Below are positions 52,756-60,430 of a DNA stretch of 64,000 bases, piece by piece. A program made the translations under genes and the position numbers. The first letter of the stretch is position 1. Every line of letters begins with the position of its first letter. The DNA lies in NCBI RefSeq assembly GCF_002531725.1, contig NZ_NWSQ01000011.1, forward strand, positions 1-64,000, read 5' to 3'. Source of the stretch: Rhizobium sp. L43. Its GTDB lineage: Bacteria; Pseudomonadota; Alphaproteobacteria; Rhizobiales; Rhizobiaceae. Below the pieces are notes generated by a model. It worked only from the letters and a program-made list of their open reading frames with translations. It did not search any database and was not told the origin of the DNA.

Positions 52756-53223
52756 TTACGGATTTCCAGCCCCAACGATCTCCGCATATGGCACCGGAAG
52801 GTAGCTCACAGGAACGAGGCGGCTGTGCAGATCCGGGCCATCCGCTTGCCCGGGATCATAAAAGATGCCGTTATCGGCGTCGTAGAGGATAAAGTGGTCG
52901 CCTTCGACATGGACCACCGCCACCCCGCGAACATCGCCCCAGCTCTTGGCTTCGCACAATCCGCCCGTCTGCCAGCCCAACTCGCGCAGCACGCCGCACA
53001 GTTCTTTCCACGTGGTGTAATGATTGGTCTGAACGCCCCAATCGATCATGCCGGCAATTTGGCCATAGGGTCTGCCCGTCAGCATCTGCAAGACGCAAAC
53101 GCCGCAGCCATCATCCCTTGGACATTGCGTGACGAATTGAAAGCGGATCTTATCGTCTGCGGGTTGTGTCAATGCTCGGCTCCCCAACTCAATTCCATCA
53201 TCATGGCATCTGAATGGTACCAT
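52756..53223 (-). CDS. Papain-like cysteine peptidase (C39-like)
   Basis: A 155-residue protein. RDDGCGVCVLQMLTGRPYGQ carries the active-site Cys, VVHVEGDHFILYDADNGIFY the His and an Asp. This is the layout of C39-like bacteriocin-leader or cross-link peptidases. There is no ABC transporter or precursor peptide nearby. The start at 53223 lacks a clear ribosome site, so the N-terminus is uncertain; a start later in the frame is possible. Confidence 0.65.
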   Translation of the reverse strand: MVPFRCHDDGIELGSRALTQPADDKIRFQFVTQCPRDDGCGVCVLQMLTGRPYGQIAGMIDWGVQTNHYTTWKELCGVLRELGWQTGGLCEAKSWGDVRGVAVVHVEGDHFILYDADNGIFYDPGQADGPDLHSRLVPVSYLPVPYAEIVGAGNP

Positions 53224-53329
53224 AAAGGCCTATGCGGTCAGAAGTTAACCGACCTATACACCACGGAACTGGTTGCCCTGGGTTGGAGCTGCCTCCAATG
53301 CCCGCTGCAACGGGACCTAGGGTCCCCAC

Positions 53330-53425
53330 CCTCCGTCATTCCAGGCCTTGAGCCTGGAATCCATGCCCACGGCTGGCGGAGGCGAGAGTGGATCCTCGGG
53401 TCAAGCCCGAGGAGGACGGAGCGTG
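53330..53425. repeat. Complete palindromic repeat unit
   Basis: A CCGTCATTCCAGGCCTTGAG hairpin unit followed by CTCGGGTCAAGCCCGAGGAG and GACGGAGCG. This is a full two-hairpin copy and can be used as the reference for the family. Confidence 0.7.
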
Positions 53426-53634
53426 GGGTGACGTCTGGCGCAAGGACAGCGACGCATCCGGACGCGATCGGCGAGCGCCCTTAATGTGCGCGATTGCAAC
53501 CTCACGAGGAGAAGATTCGATCTCCGCGCCGCTGAGAAAAGCTGGCCTGGTCGGCAAGGTGCCGATAGGGTTGCAAAACGCGTCCCCTGCAATCCTGGAA
53601 GCAGCCCTCTCGCAAAGCCCCTACGGACAGCCCT

Positions 53635-54618
53635 ATGCTCGACTTTGATCCGCTCTATTCAACGCCTCGGGTTGAGGCAGTCGAACAGTTCATCAATCAT
53701 CACTATCCGCTCGCAGGACCGCTTTCCTGCCGATTGCTTCAACGTGGCCTGAATGATGTGTATATCGTCGTCGGCAGCAACAGCGAGCGCTATGTGTTCC
53801 GGCTTTCCCACCGCCGCGCACGCGGTCCAGCCGACGTCAAAACCGAAACGGCATTCCTGACGCATCTTTCGCAATCGGGCGTTCCGGTCGCAGCACCCAT
53901 CCCGACACGCGACGGCAGCTTGTTTGTTCGGGGATCTGCGCCGGAAGGCGGGCGCGAGGGCGTGCTCTTCCAGGCGATCGATGGCCGCCAGCCGTCTACG
54001 ACGGATGCCGGCGATGCCCGGGCCAACGGCAAGACCCTTGCTCTGCTGCACAATGCCGCCGAGACATTCTCGCCGGACGGCGCGCTCTATCGGCTTGACC
54101 TCGAACACCTGCTGCATCGGCCCCTCGCTCGCATACGCAATAGCGGCATTGTGGAGGACGCGGAGGTCCGCAGCGATCTCGAAACCATCGCGGCACGAAC
54201 CGCAAAGGCGATCGAAGCCTTCAGCGATCTGACCAGGTCCTATTGCCATGGGGATTGCCACGGCTTCAATGCGCGCATCAACGACGCCGGCGAAGCCGTA
54301 TTTTTCGATTTTGACGACGGCGGTCCGGGATACCTTGCCTACGACTTGTCGGTCTTCCTGTGGGCGCAAGTCTCCTTCGGCCGAAGTTCGACCGCCATGT
54401 GGGACGCCTTCGTCGACGGTTATCGCGCCGTCCGGCCGATAACCCCAGACGACTTCGAAGCCGCCCATCGCTTTGTGATCGTCCGCCACATCTGGCTGAT
54501 GGGCGAGTATGCAAGCCGGGCCCAGGAATGGGGAAGCGAGACCGTCGGCTGGATCGCGCGGGAAGCGCATTTCCTCAAGACCTGGGAGACCGAGCAATCT
54601 GTCGATCGTTTGTTTTGA
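53635..54618 (+). CDS. APH-type (aminoglycoside/choline kinase-like) phosphotransferase
   Basis: A 327-residue protein of the protein-kinase-like APH family. The nucleotide-binding lobe has RLLQRGLNDVYIVV and ERYVFRLSHRR. The catalytic loop YCHGDCHGFNAR and the metal site AVFFDFDDGGPGYLAYDLSV follow. It resembles homoserine kinase-type or stress-related phosphotransferases of the AraJ/StrB group; the substrate is unknown. A start at 53635 (ATG) with GGACAG upstream is plausible. A broken P-loop kinase follows. Confidence 0.82.
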   Translation: MLDFDPLYSTPRVEAVEQFINHHYPLAGPLSCRLLQRGLNDVYIVVGSNSERYVFRLSHRRARGPADVKTETAFLTHLSQSGVPVAAPIPTRDGSLFVRGSAPEGGREGVLFQAIDGRQPSTTDAGDARANGKTLALLHNAAETFSPDGALYRLDLEHLLHRPLARIRNSGIVEDAEVRSDLETIAARTAKAIEAFSDLTRSYCHGDCHGFNARINDAGEAVFFDFDDGGPGYLAYDLSVFLWAQVSFGRSSTAMWDAFVDGYRAVRPITPDDFEAAHRFVIVRHIWLMGEYASRAQEWGSETVGWIAREAHFLKTWETEQSVDRLF

Positions 54619-54658
54619 ATTCAGTTCTCGGCTTGATCGGCGGCCGGAGGAAGAAGCA

Positions 54659-54840
54659 CACAGGGCAAATCGCAAAGCCGCCCCCACGCTCTACCTCACT
54701 TGTGGTCTTCCCGGTTCGGGGAAGACGTCGCTTGCCAAGCCGAAACCGGTCCGTCCCGAGGGATGGTCGAGAGCCTGCAATGGTAGATCGCCCTGCGTGC
54801 CCTCAGGCTTCGAAGACGTGGCCAGGGAATACCGTTTACT
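54659..54840 (+). pseudogene. Remnant of a P-loop (AAA_33-type) kinase
   Basis: One frame reads PTLYLTCGLPGSGKTSLAKP, the start of small AAA-type kinases with an intact Walker A. It then decays (PEGWSRACNGRSPC) without the rest of the 150-residue fold. No start codon with a ribosome site directly precedes it. It appears to be the leftover 5' end of a gene whose remainder was replaced by the neighbouring minus-strand gene. Confidence 0.6.
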
Positions 54841-55501
54841 CTTCACCTGTCTTCGGAAAGAGTTGAGTGACATTGGAACCAGGGGACTGAACCCTCGCTG
54901 CGGTCTTCTTGCTGCCGTTGCTGCGTTCGCCAGCAGCTTGTACGGCCGAGGCAAATCCATCGCGCTGCCTGTAGTAGTCAGGTTTTTCCGGAAGACTGAG
55001 ATCAAAATCGGCAAGCAGTCGCTCGATGAGGTCCATCGCCTTCGCCGCGATCACCGCATAACCCTCCTGGCGCCGCTCGAAAAAGCTGTCGAAGCCTGGG
55101 CCGGAGAGATCAAGGTTATCCAACGCGTTCCCAAGGTTCGTCACCCGGTTCGATAACCATAAAGCCTCATGGAAGAGCTCGTCGCCCAGGAGGCTCAAAT
55201 CTTCAGCCCGTGGAAGGACAAGAATCGGATCCGCTGTGTGGAAGACGAATTCGCCTTCGTTGACTGGGTTGAACTCAGGCGTATCGTGAACGGCAGCGTA
55301 TGCGGCGCCGACAAAATCGTCCAATGCCAGAGCTGTCAGCATCGCCGCGTTGCGCGCTTTGGCTTTTGGGTTCCGCGCGCGTTCAGCACTCGTCCACCGC
55401 AGTGCGCTCGGTATGATCGTGCCGGCGGCGAAACAGCCAGCCCCAATCATCGCTCCGACTAGCATGATGCCCTGAGTTGTTTCGAAGAACTGCGTCAACA
55501 C
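54836..55501 (-). CDS. Hypothetical membrane-anchored protein
   Basis: A 221-residue protein. One N-terminal membrane segment (TTQGIMLVGAMIGAGCFAAG) precedes a soluble, largely helical domain (LGDELFHEALWLSNRVTNLG, DSFFERRQEGYAVIAAKAMD) and a Ser/Lys/Gln-rich tail. The function was not recognised. It convergently abuts the P-loop remnant. The start at 55501 lacks an obvious strong ribosome site (only weak purines). Confidence 0.6.
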   Translation of the reverse strand: MLTQFFETTQGIMLVGAMIGAGCFAAGTIIPSALRWTSAERARNPKAKARNAAMLTALALDDFVGAAYAAVHDTPEFNPVNEGEFVFHTADPILVLPRAEDLSLLGDELFHEALWLSNRVTNLGNALDNLDLSGPGFDSFFERRQEGYAVIAAKAMDLIERLLADFDLSLPEKPDYYRQRDGFASAVQAAGERSNGSKKTAARVQSPGSNVTQLFPKTGEE

Positions 55502-55852
55502 TTACCTCGTAGGGTTCGAGAAGCGATTTGCATCGGTCGCACGCAGGACGGAATCAGTACCGGCTGTTGCAGTGTGCCTCGCTTGAAAGCGATTAGGAAT
55601 GCTCTCCCGAAGATGAGATCTCGACGGAGTGGATTCAAGGTTTAGCCCGTATGCCCCCCTCTACCGGATGATCCGTCGTCGAGAAGCTTCCGGATGGCAG
55701 TGATGTTTCCACGCAAACCCGGCGGCAGGGCTGCTTCTGGTGGTTCATCTTCGAAAGCGGAGGAAATGTTTCCATTCCATTGTCACCCATTGACCTGAAC
55801 AGGTTTCACCCCAATACGGTCAGCCCAGCCAGACGACAACAGGAGTGTAATC
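55502..55852. other. Intergenic stretch without a clear feature
   Basis: About 350 bases. Nothing beyond likely promoter DNA for the flanking genes was recognised. A short stretch near 55680-55780 has coding-like composition but no usable start. Confidence 0.35.
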
Positions 55853-56086
55853 GTGAGCGAACCGACCGTAGCAGATGCAACAAACCGCATTTATGAGTCG
55901 CTCCAGGCGGACAACGCCGACATCGACGTGCATATCGCGGCCCTCAAGGCAGCGTTGACCCGGGCGGGTTTGAAAGAGGCCGTATTCGACCCGGCCAGGC
56001 TCGTGCAGAATAACCGTTCTGGCAGGAAGCGGATGGAGGCCTACTTTCGGCAGCGCGGTGTCATGGTGAAATTCTCAGCCTCGTGA
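55853..56086 (+). CDS. Small hypothetical protein
   Basis: A 77-residue protein from a GTG with ACAGGAGTGTAATC upstream. It is helical with a basic C-terminal half (VFDPARLVQNNRSGRKRMEA, YFRQRGVMVKFSAS). No family was recognised. It could belong to the mobile region. Confidence 0.55.
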   Translation: MSEPTVADATNRIYESLQADNADIDVHIAALKAALTRAGLKEAVFDPARLVQNNRSGRKRMEAYFRQRGVMVKFSAS

Positions 56087-56179
56087 AGCCTTGCTGTGAA
56101 GGCAGACGGCTGTAGTCACAGATGTCGCAGCATGCCCCCTCGCCCCGCTCCCGCCCGTGTCTCCAGGCCGCTGCTGATG

Positions 56180-56235
56180 GAGGCCAAGGTGGGTCCTCGG
56201 GTCAAGCCCGAGGACGACGGAGGGTGGGGTGAGCT
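56180..56235. repeat. Palindromic repeat half-unit
   Basis: GTCCTCGGGTCAAGCCCGAG followed by GACGACGGAGG. A copy of the recurrent family at the edge of the early prophage module. Confidence 0.6.
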
Positions 56236-56298
56236 CTGCGGCAAGGACAGCGATGGCGGACGGGATATGGGCGAATTTCGCGTCCGTTGCCTACCCCA

Positions 56299-56892
56299 TC
56301 ACCCAGCCCTCGCGCCACGCAACGCCGTCAATCCCCGCCGCAGCCACAGCAATTGCTGCGGCGGCATCTGGCGCAGATGTTCGTAGTCCATCACCGTCAC
56401 ATTATAGACCGTGCTCCTGACCTGCGGTCCATCAGGGCAGCGCAGCAGGATGCCCTGCAGCGCCATCATGCGGTTGCTGGCCTTGCGGGCGCGGTCGGCG
56501 AGGGTCTCGGTCACCTCGCCTTCGTGGCCTTTGACGGCGAAAAGCGATTGCGCCCGCGGGCTCGGGGCCGGGATGCCCGTGGTCTTGTGGTAGCGGGCCA
56601 TTGCCTCGGCATAGTCGTCGCCGGCCTGGCGCTGTTCGGCGGTGATCAGGCCGTCGAGGAACATGCGGCCCAGCGTATAGCCGGCGAACGGGCTTTTGAC
56701 CGTCTCGTCGGTCACCGTCCGGCCGAAGCCGTGGATGCGGCGGCGGGCTGATATCGCGACGCTGATATTGTCCTTCTCGGTTTCGAAGGGCTTGATCTTG
56801 CCGCAGGGAAAACGCTCGACATTTGCCTTGCGCGGCCGGCCGGCACCCTTGTTTGCCCGTTGTGTCCTAGCCTTGGCTGCTTTGCCACCCAT
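56299..56892 (-). CDS. Phage-associated hypothetical protein
   Basis: A 197-residue basic, helical protein. It begins with a Lys/Arg-rich segment (KAAKARTQRANKGAGRPRKA), then a segment with GRTVTDETVKSPFAGYTLGR and many helices (ADRARKASNRMMALQGILLR). It is the last gene of the early minus-strand operon, 13 bases from the LuxR-type HTH gene. The function is unknown; its place at the operon end would suit a late-gene or DNA-handling role. Confidence 0.6.
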   Translation of the reverse strand: MGGKAAKARTQRANKGAGRPRKANVERFPCGKIKPFETEKDNISVAISARRRIHGFGRTVTDETVKSPFAGYTLGRMFLDGLITAEQRQAGDDYAEAMARYHKTTGIPAPSPRAQSLFAVKGHEGEVTETLADRARKASNRMMALQGILLRCPDGPQVRSTVYNVTVMDYEHLRQMPPQQLLWLRRGLTALRGARAG

Positions 56893-56905
56893 GGTGATTG
56901 TCCTT

Positions 56906-57103
56906 CTATCGAATGATGCCGTTACGAAGTGCGGCGGCGACCAGCGCCGTATCCTTGAAGACGCCGAGTCTCGCCTTGGCGTTTGATATGGGCGTGTTCA
57001 CGGTGATGTGGGAGATGCCGAGAATGGTGCCGATCTCGGCGGCGGTCTTGCCCGCCGCCATCCAGCCGATGATTTCGGTTTCGCGTGGGGTGACGTTGCT
57101 CAT
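56906..57103 (-). CDS. Stand-alone LuxR-type (GerE) DNA-binding domain
   Basis: A 65-residue protein that is just the LuxR helix-turn-helix: TPRETEIIGWMAAGKTAAEI, then GTILGISHITVNTPISNAKA. There is no sensor domain. The ATG shares bases with the stop of the upstream gene (ATGA overlap), so translation is coupled. In a phage early operon this may be a transcription activator of late genes. Confidence 0.82.
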   Translation of the reverse strand: MSNVTPRETEIIGWMAAGKTAAEIGTILGISHITVNTPISNAKARLGVFKDTALVAAALRNGIIR

Positions 57104-57399
57104 GGCTCTGCCGGTCCATCGATCGAGGGCACGCGCGGCATCGTCACATGCGCGCCCGACAGCGTCACCCGCGTGACCCGGTCGGGATGGCGGATCGGCG
57201 CCGGCGCCGGGCGGGTCTCGGGCAGCGGAGGCCTGAAGTCCTGCCGTGCGGGGAACCTGTCGCGGTTGCGGCGCGCCATGTTGATGACGGTGTTCTTCTT
57301 CGATCCGAACAGGTTGGCGATCTCTCTTGCCGAGAGCCCCTCCTGCCAGAGCTTCTCAGCCCTGACGATCTTGTCTTCGGTCCAGAATAGGCCTCTCAC
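57100..57399 (-). CDS. GcrA-like DNA-binding protein
   Basis: A 99-residue protein. The N-terminal part (FWTEDKIVRAEKLWQEGLSA, REIANLFGSKKNTVINMARR) matches the GcrA helix-turn-helix. The C-terminus is Pro-rich with RVTRVTLSGAHVTMPRVP. Host GcrA is a methylation-sensitive cell-cycle regulator working with sigma-70. A phage version could tie prophage expression to host cycle. It overlaps both neighbours by 4 bases. Confidence 0.75.
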   Translation of the reverse strand: MRGLFWTEDKIVRAEKLWQEGLSAREIANLFGSKKNTVINMARRNRDRFPARQDFRPPLPETRPAPAPIRHPDRVTRVTLSGAHVTMPRVPSIDGPAEP

Positions 57400-57830
57400 C
57401 TCAATGCCTCCTCATGCCCGGCGCCTGCAATGATCGGGTTGTCGGGAAACATCTTCGCCAGTTCCCGCCTGGCGTTGCGGCTGCCGTTTGCCGCGTCGCG
57501 CAGCAGCTGCATCTTGTAGGCGGCGACTTTCGGCTGCGGCGTCTCCGGTTGCGGCTTAAGGCGCGGGCGGCTCTGCGCTTCGATCGCCGCCTGCTGACGG
57601 CGGCATTGCTCGGCGAAACTGGCTGAGCTCGGGGCGAAGGCGCGGTTATGGCTTTTCACCTTTCCGGCGATGAAGAGTTTGGCGGCCTGCCAGACAGCCT
57701 CCAGCGGGATGCCGTCGATGGCGACGAGATAGGCGCGGATCTGCATGTCGGGATCAGTGCCTGCTGATGCCGGGAAACCCGAAAGCATCCCCGCTATGAT
57801 CTTCACCGGAGAGGAAATCTCTTGCGGCAT
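57396..57830 (-). CDS. Phage early hypothetical protein
   Basis: A 144-residue protein from the ATG at 57830 (GAGAAGGACGACAG upstream). It contains RAYLVAIDGIPLEAVWQAAK, LFIAGKVKSHNRAFAPSSAS, then a Pro/Gln linker and a helical C-terminus (LRDAANGSRNARRELAKMFP). It starts inside the upstream gene (77-base overlap, other frame). The segment resembles replication-linked proteins of rhizobial prophages; the function is not assigned. Confidence 0.6.
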   Translation of the reverse strand: MPQEISSPVKIIAGMLSGFPASAGTDPDMQIRAYLVAIDGIPLEAVWQAAKLFIAGKVKSHNRAFAPSSASFAEQCRRQQAAIEAQSRPRLKPQPETPQPKVAAYKMQLLRDAANGSRNARRELAKMFPDNPIIAGAGHEEALR

Positions 57831-58149
57831 CGACTGTCGTCCTTCTCGTGCTGCTGTTGATCGACTGGGCTTCCCTCGCCTTCTCCTTGAGGTACCAGTC
57901 GCATTTGATCGCCTGCCAGCCGCGGAAGATCTGCATCTCGGCAGCACCCGCCGGATCGCCGGTCAGCAGATATTCCCTGGCCTGGATCCGGGCTGCGTAA
58001 GCCGTCAGCGGCCGCTTCAGCGTGCGCTTGCGATGTTCGATGATCGCTGCCGCCAGCTCCTCCCCCAGCACCGGGCCGAGGATCTCCATGATGTCCTTGT
58101 CGATTGTTGCCTTCGCCATTGCTTCCCTCGCCATTGTTTTCCTCGCCAT
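57754..58149 (-). CDS. Phage early hypothetical protein with repeated start codons
   Basis: A 131-residue protein. The start region has three in-frame ATGs (MARKTMAREAMAKATIDKDI), each with its own purine-rich lead, so the exact start is uncertain. A helical domain follows (MEILGPVLGEELAAAIIEHR, LTAYAARIQAREYLLTGDPA). It is part of the early operon; the frame overlaps the next gene by 77 bases. Confidence 0.6.
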   Translation of the reverse strand: MARKTMAREAMAKATIDKDIMEILGPVLGEELAAAIIEHRKRTLKRPLTAYAARIQAREYLLTGDPAGAAEMQIFRGWQAIKCDWYLKEKAREAQSINSSTRRTTVDAARDFLSGEDHSGDAFGFPGISRH

Positions 58150-58180
58150 GCGTTTTCCTTTCCCGGCCGGATGGCCGATC

Positions 58181-58462
58181 TCAAACCCGCCGTCCCCTAC
58201 AAACCCGGCGGCCGGCAAAATTGACCGGCGTGCCCGGCTTGAGGGGACGGCGGGCAAACCGGCGGGTCTCAGCGCCGGCATGATCCTGCTGGGCGGTGTC
58301 GCCCTTCTCGGCGCTGCGCAGCCGGTGGATCTCGATTTCGACCGAAGGCACCGACATTCCGAGAAGGGCCGCGATTTCGATATAATCCCGGCCGGTGCGG
58401 AAGAGCTCGAGCGCGCTCATGCGGACGTCTCGTTGCTGCGCGGCCTTGGCTTGGATGCTCAT
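58181..58462 (-). CDS. Phage early protein with helix-turn-helix
   Basis: A 93-residue protein from the ATG at 58462 (AAGGATGAAACG upstream). SALELFRTGRDYIEIAALLG, then MSVPSVEIEIHRLR resembles a sigma-factor-type or resolvase-type helix-turn-helix. A basic tail follows. It is second in the early operon. Confidence 0.6.
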   Translation of the reverse strand: MSIQAKAAQQRDVRMSALELFRTGRDYIEIAALLGMSVPSVEIEIHRLRSAEKGDTAQQDHAGAETRRFARRPLKPGTPVNFAGRRVCRGRRV

Positions 58463-58620
58463 CGTTTCATCCTTGTTTTCGATTCGGGCGCGGCTTGCCG
58501 TTGCCGCCGCAGCGGTGCTGTTGTTGGAGCAAGGCTCCGCTCGTCTGCTTGGGCCTCCGGCCCGGGGAGTGAGATGCCGGCGTCGCCGAGGGGGGCGACG
58601 ACGCCGGCCGCCGATCGCCG

Positions 58621-58860
58621 TCAGGGAGGAGTGACGCCGTCGGGATGGGTGATCAAAAGAGCGCCGGGCAGGATTTCCCGCATCTCTTTCGGACTCGTCT
58701 GCTGGCCGCAATTTTCGCAGTGGCGCTCGATCACCTCGGCAATCGACAGCGCCTTGCCGCACATCCCGCACCCGCTGTAGCGAGGGCACTCGGTGTAGCG
58801 GGGGCCCTCGGTGTAGCGGGAAAGGCTGAGCCCGTTCTGGATGGTGTCGCTGTGTGTCAT
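58621..58860 (-). CDS. Phage early zinc-ribbon protein
   Basis: A 79-residue protein from the ATG at 58860. It has a repetitive N-terminal part (SRYTEGPRYTECPRYSGCGM), encoded by three tandem 18-base repeats. A CGMCGKAL / CENCGQQ pair of CxxC motifs would bind one zinc. It is the first gene of the minus-strand early operon, divergent from the repressor, with operators between. Confidence 0.65.
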   Translation of the reverse strand: MTHSDTIQNGLSLSRYTEGPRYTECPRYSGCGMCGKALSIAEVIERHCENCGQQTSPKEMREILPGALLITHPDGVTPP

Positions 58861-58868
58861 GCTCATTA

Positions 58869-58944
58869 GGGTACAATTAATACCCGTGACGTCAAGCGCA
58901 ATAGGGCATTACATATACCTTTTTTTGGGGTATAATTTATATCA
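58869..58944. promoter_or_regulatory. Three repressor operators between early operon and repressor
   Basis: A 17-base site GGGTA-N7-TACCC at 58869-58885, a weaker one GGGCATTACATATACCT at 58904-58920 and a third GGGTATAATTTATATCA at 58928-58944 touching the repressor start codon. The spacing resembles a lambdoid three-operator region. Two similar sites lie upstream of the 60431 gene. Confidence 0.7.
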
Positions 58945-59591
58945 TGTTGAAAGATCAGGAACAATTTGAGCGCGAAGAACGCGCAAAGCGGCTGGTTATG
59001 GCCAGGAAGAATGCCGGCTTTGCCGGGCCGAAGGCGATCGTCGATCGGCTCGGCTGGAACGCCAATGTCTACAAGGCGCACGAATCCGGCCGCAACGGCT
59101 TCGGCATTGCCGATGCGAAGAAGTATGCCCGCGCGTTCAAGGTCAATCTCAACTGGCTGCAGTTCGGAACTGGCAACGCGCTCGATCCGGATGAGCTGCC
59201 GGTCTCCGTCGCCGATGTGCCGAAGATCTCCTGGGTCAGCGCCGGCCAGCTGAGCGAGCAGGCGCCGATCACCGACTTTTCGGAATTCCCGACCGTCGCC
59301 GCGCTCGATCTTCCCGATGGCGAATGGATCGCGCTCGAGGTCGAAGGCAATTCGATGAACAAGATCTCGCCGCCCGGCTCGATCATCTTCGTCAATCTGC
59401 GCGACAAACGCCTGGCGCCGAACGCGCTCTATGTCGTCGCCGACGAGACGGGCGCCGCCACCTACAAGCGCTACCGCCCGAACGACAATCCGCCCTTCCA
59501 GCCTGCCTCCTACGAGGACGTACCGCCGCCGGAATTCCAGGGCGCCGTCACCATCGTCGGCCGCGTCCGCCGATCGATCATCGAGATGTAG
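58944..59591 (+). CDS. Phage CI/LexA-type repressor with S24 peptidase domain
   Basis: A 215-residue protein. The N-terminal helix-turn-helix (RLVMARKNAGFAGPKAIVDR, VYKAHESGRNGFGIADAKKY) is followed by an S24 domain: cleavage pair Ala100-Gly101 (SWVSAGQLSE), Ser137 in EGNSMNKISPPG and Lys175 in ATYKRYRP. It would hold the prophage silent and self-cleave upon RecA activation. The ATG at 58944 is immediately adjacent to the third operator, so it probably regulates itself. Confidence 0.9.
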   Translation: MLKDQEQFEREERAKRLVMARKNAGFAGPKAIVDRLGWNANVYKAHESGRNGFGIADAKKYARAFKVNLNWLQFGTGNALDPDELPVSVADVPKISWVSAGQLSEQAPITDFSEFPTVAALDLPDGEWIALEVEGNSMNKISPPGSIIFVNLRDKRLAPNALYVVADETGAATYKRYRPNDNPPFQPASYEDVPPPEFQGAVTIVGRVRRSIIEM

Positions 59592-59652
59592 GAATGACCC
59601 AAGGCTCGGAAGCAACACCGCGAATCAATCCTATTTCACTAGGGAAACCAAT

Positions 59653-59757
59653 ATGATCCGCCCCTCCTCGCGCGCCGGCAGAATCTGGTTCTATATCGTC
59701 ACATCAGCAGTGCTGCTTCTCGCCTTCAGCGCCGAGCGGGAGATCTACGGCCTGTAG
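59653..59757 (+). CDS. 34-residue membrane microprotein
   Basis: MIRPSSRAGRIWFYIVTSAV followed by LLLAFSAEREIYGL. One membrane helix with a basic N-terminus, preceded by AGGGAAACCAAT. It lies 61 bases after the repressor gene and could be co-transcribed. No family was recognised. Confidence 0.5.
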   Translation: MIRPSSRAGRIWFYIVTSAVLLLAFSAEREIYGL

Positions 59758-59859
59758 GATTTCGCTCTGAAGCCCGCCGGGATCACGAGGGATATCGCGA
59801 CGATTCATCCTCTGAAACCACAAGTTGTTGAAGGTCCGGTTGCCGTTCGCGCATCCTCA

Positions 59860-59987
59860 TCACCGCCGCCGCATGGAACGAGTGACCGCGATGTCCTTCG
59901 GCAGCTTCTCCTCCCACCGATCGTAGAATTCGGCGATCCCAGGCCGGCTTCGATCATCTCGTCGGCGAATTCGATTTCGCCGCGCAT
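59860..59987 (-). pseudogene. Small gene broken by a one-base deletion
   Basis: From the ATG at 59987 (AAAGGAGGCCGGCC upstream) one reads MRGEIEFADEMIEAGLG, then the sensible frame changes to GIAEFYDRWEEKLPKDIAVT, ending RSMRRR at 59860. A missing G in a G-run near 59936-59940 explains it. An intact product would be about 42 residues. DNA between 59990 and 60330 holds no supported gene. Confidence 0.5.
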
Positions 59988-60338
59988 GGCCGGCCTCCTT
60001 TTTCTTCCACACCAGACTCCAAGATAGGTTTTGATTTCTATCTTTCTGTCTTAGCTCCTGAAGGCTGGTGAGGGAGGGTTCCGGCCAAAGCTTCCCCCTA
60101 CCCCATGAGCAAAGCCCATGAAGCCGGGAGAGCATTGGCCAAGGTCCTGAAGGCCGGAGCCGGGATGGGACACGTGCCAGAGGGGCCATTCGCTTCGCCC
60201 TCGTCCTGATTTTCTGACAGCGCACTTAAGGACTTTCGCTTCCCGCGCCGCTGGGCTTCGTCAGCTCGGGAGTTGCACCCGGTCGCCCAATCACTGGATC
60301 CAGACATACGCCTATGATTCGTACCTCGTCAATCACAA

Positions 60339-60390
60339 GGGTATTTTCAATACCTTTTACGATTGACGCGATGGGGTATTATATATACCT
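60339..60390 (+). promoter_or_regulatory. Two repressor operators upstream of the 60431 gene
   Basis: GGGTATTTTCAATACCT at 60339-60355 and GGGTATTATATATACCT at 60374-60390, matching the GGGTA-N7-TACC motif at the repressor. They lie 41-90 bases before the ATG at 60431, where a promoter is expected. Confidence 0.7.
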
Positions 60391-60430
60391 TTTCTCCACA
60401 GGCCGATCAGAGGCGCGAGAGGACAGGGCG

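Noticed and set aside
60107..60211. A 34-codon plus-strand frame MSKAHEAGRALAKVLKAGAG in the gap after the repressor
   Set aside because: No ribosome site precedes it and nothing else supports it.
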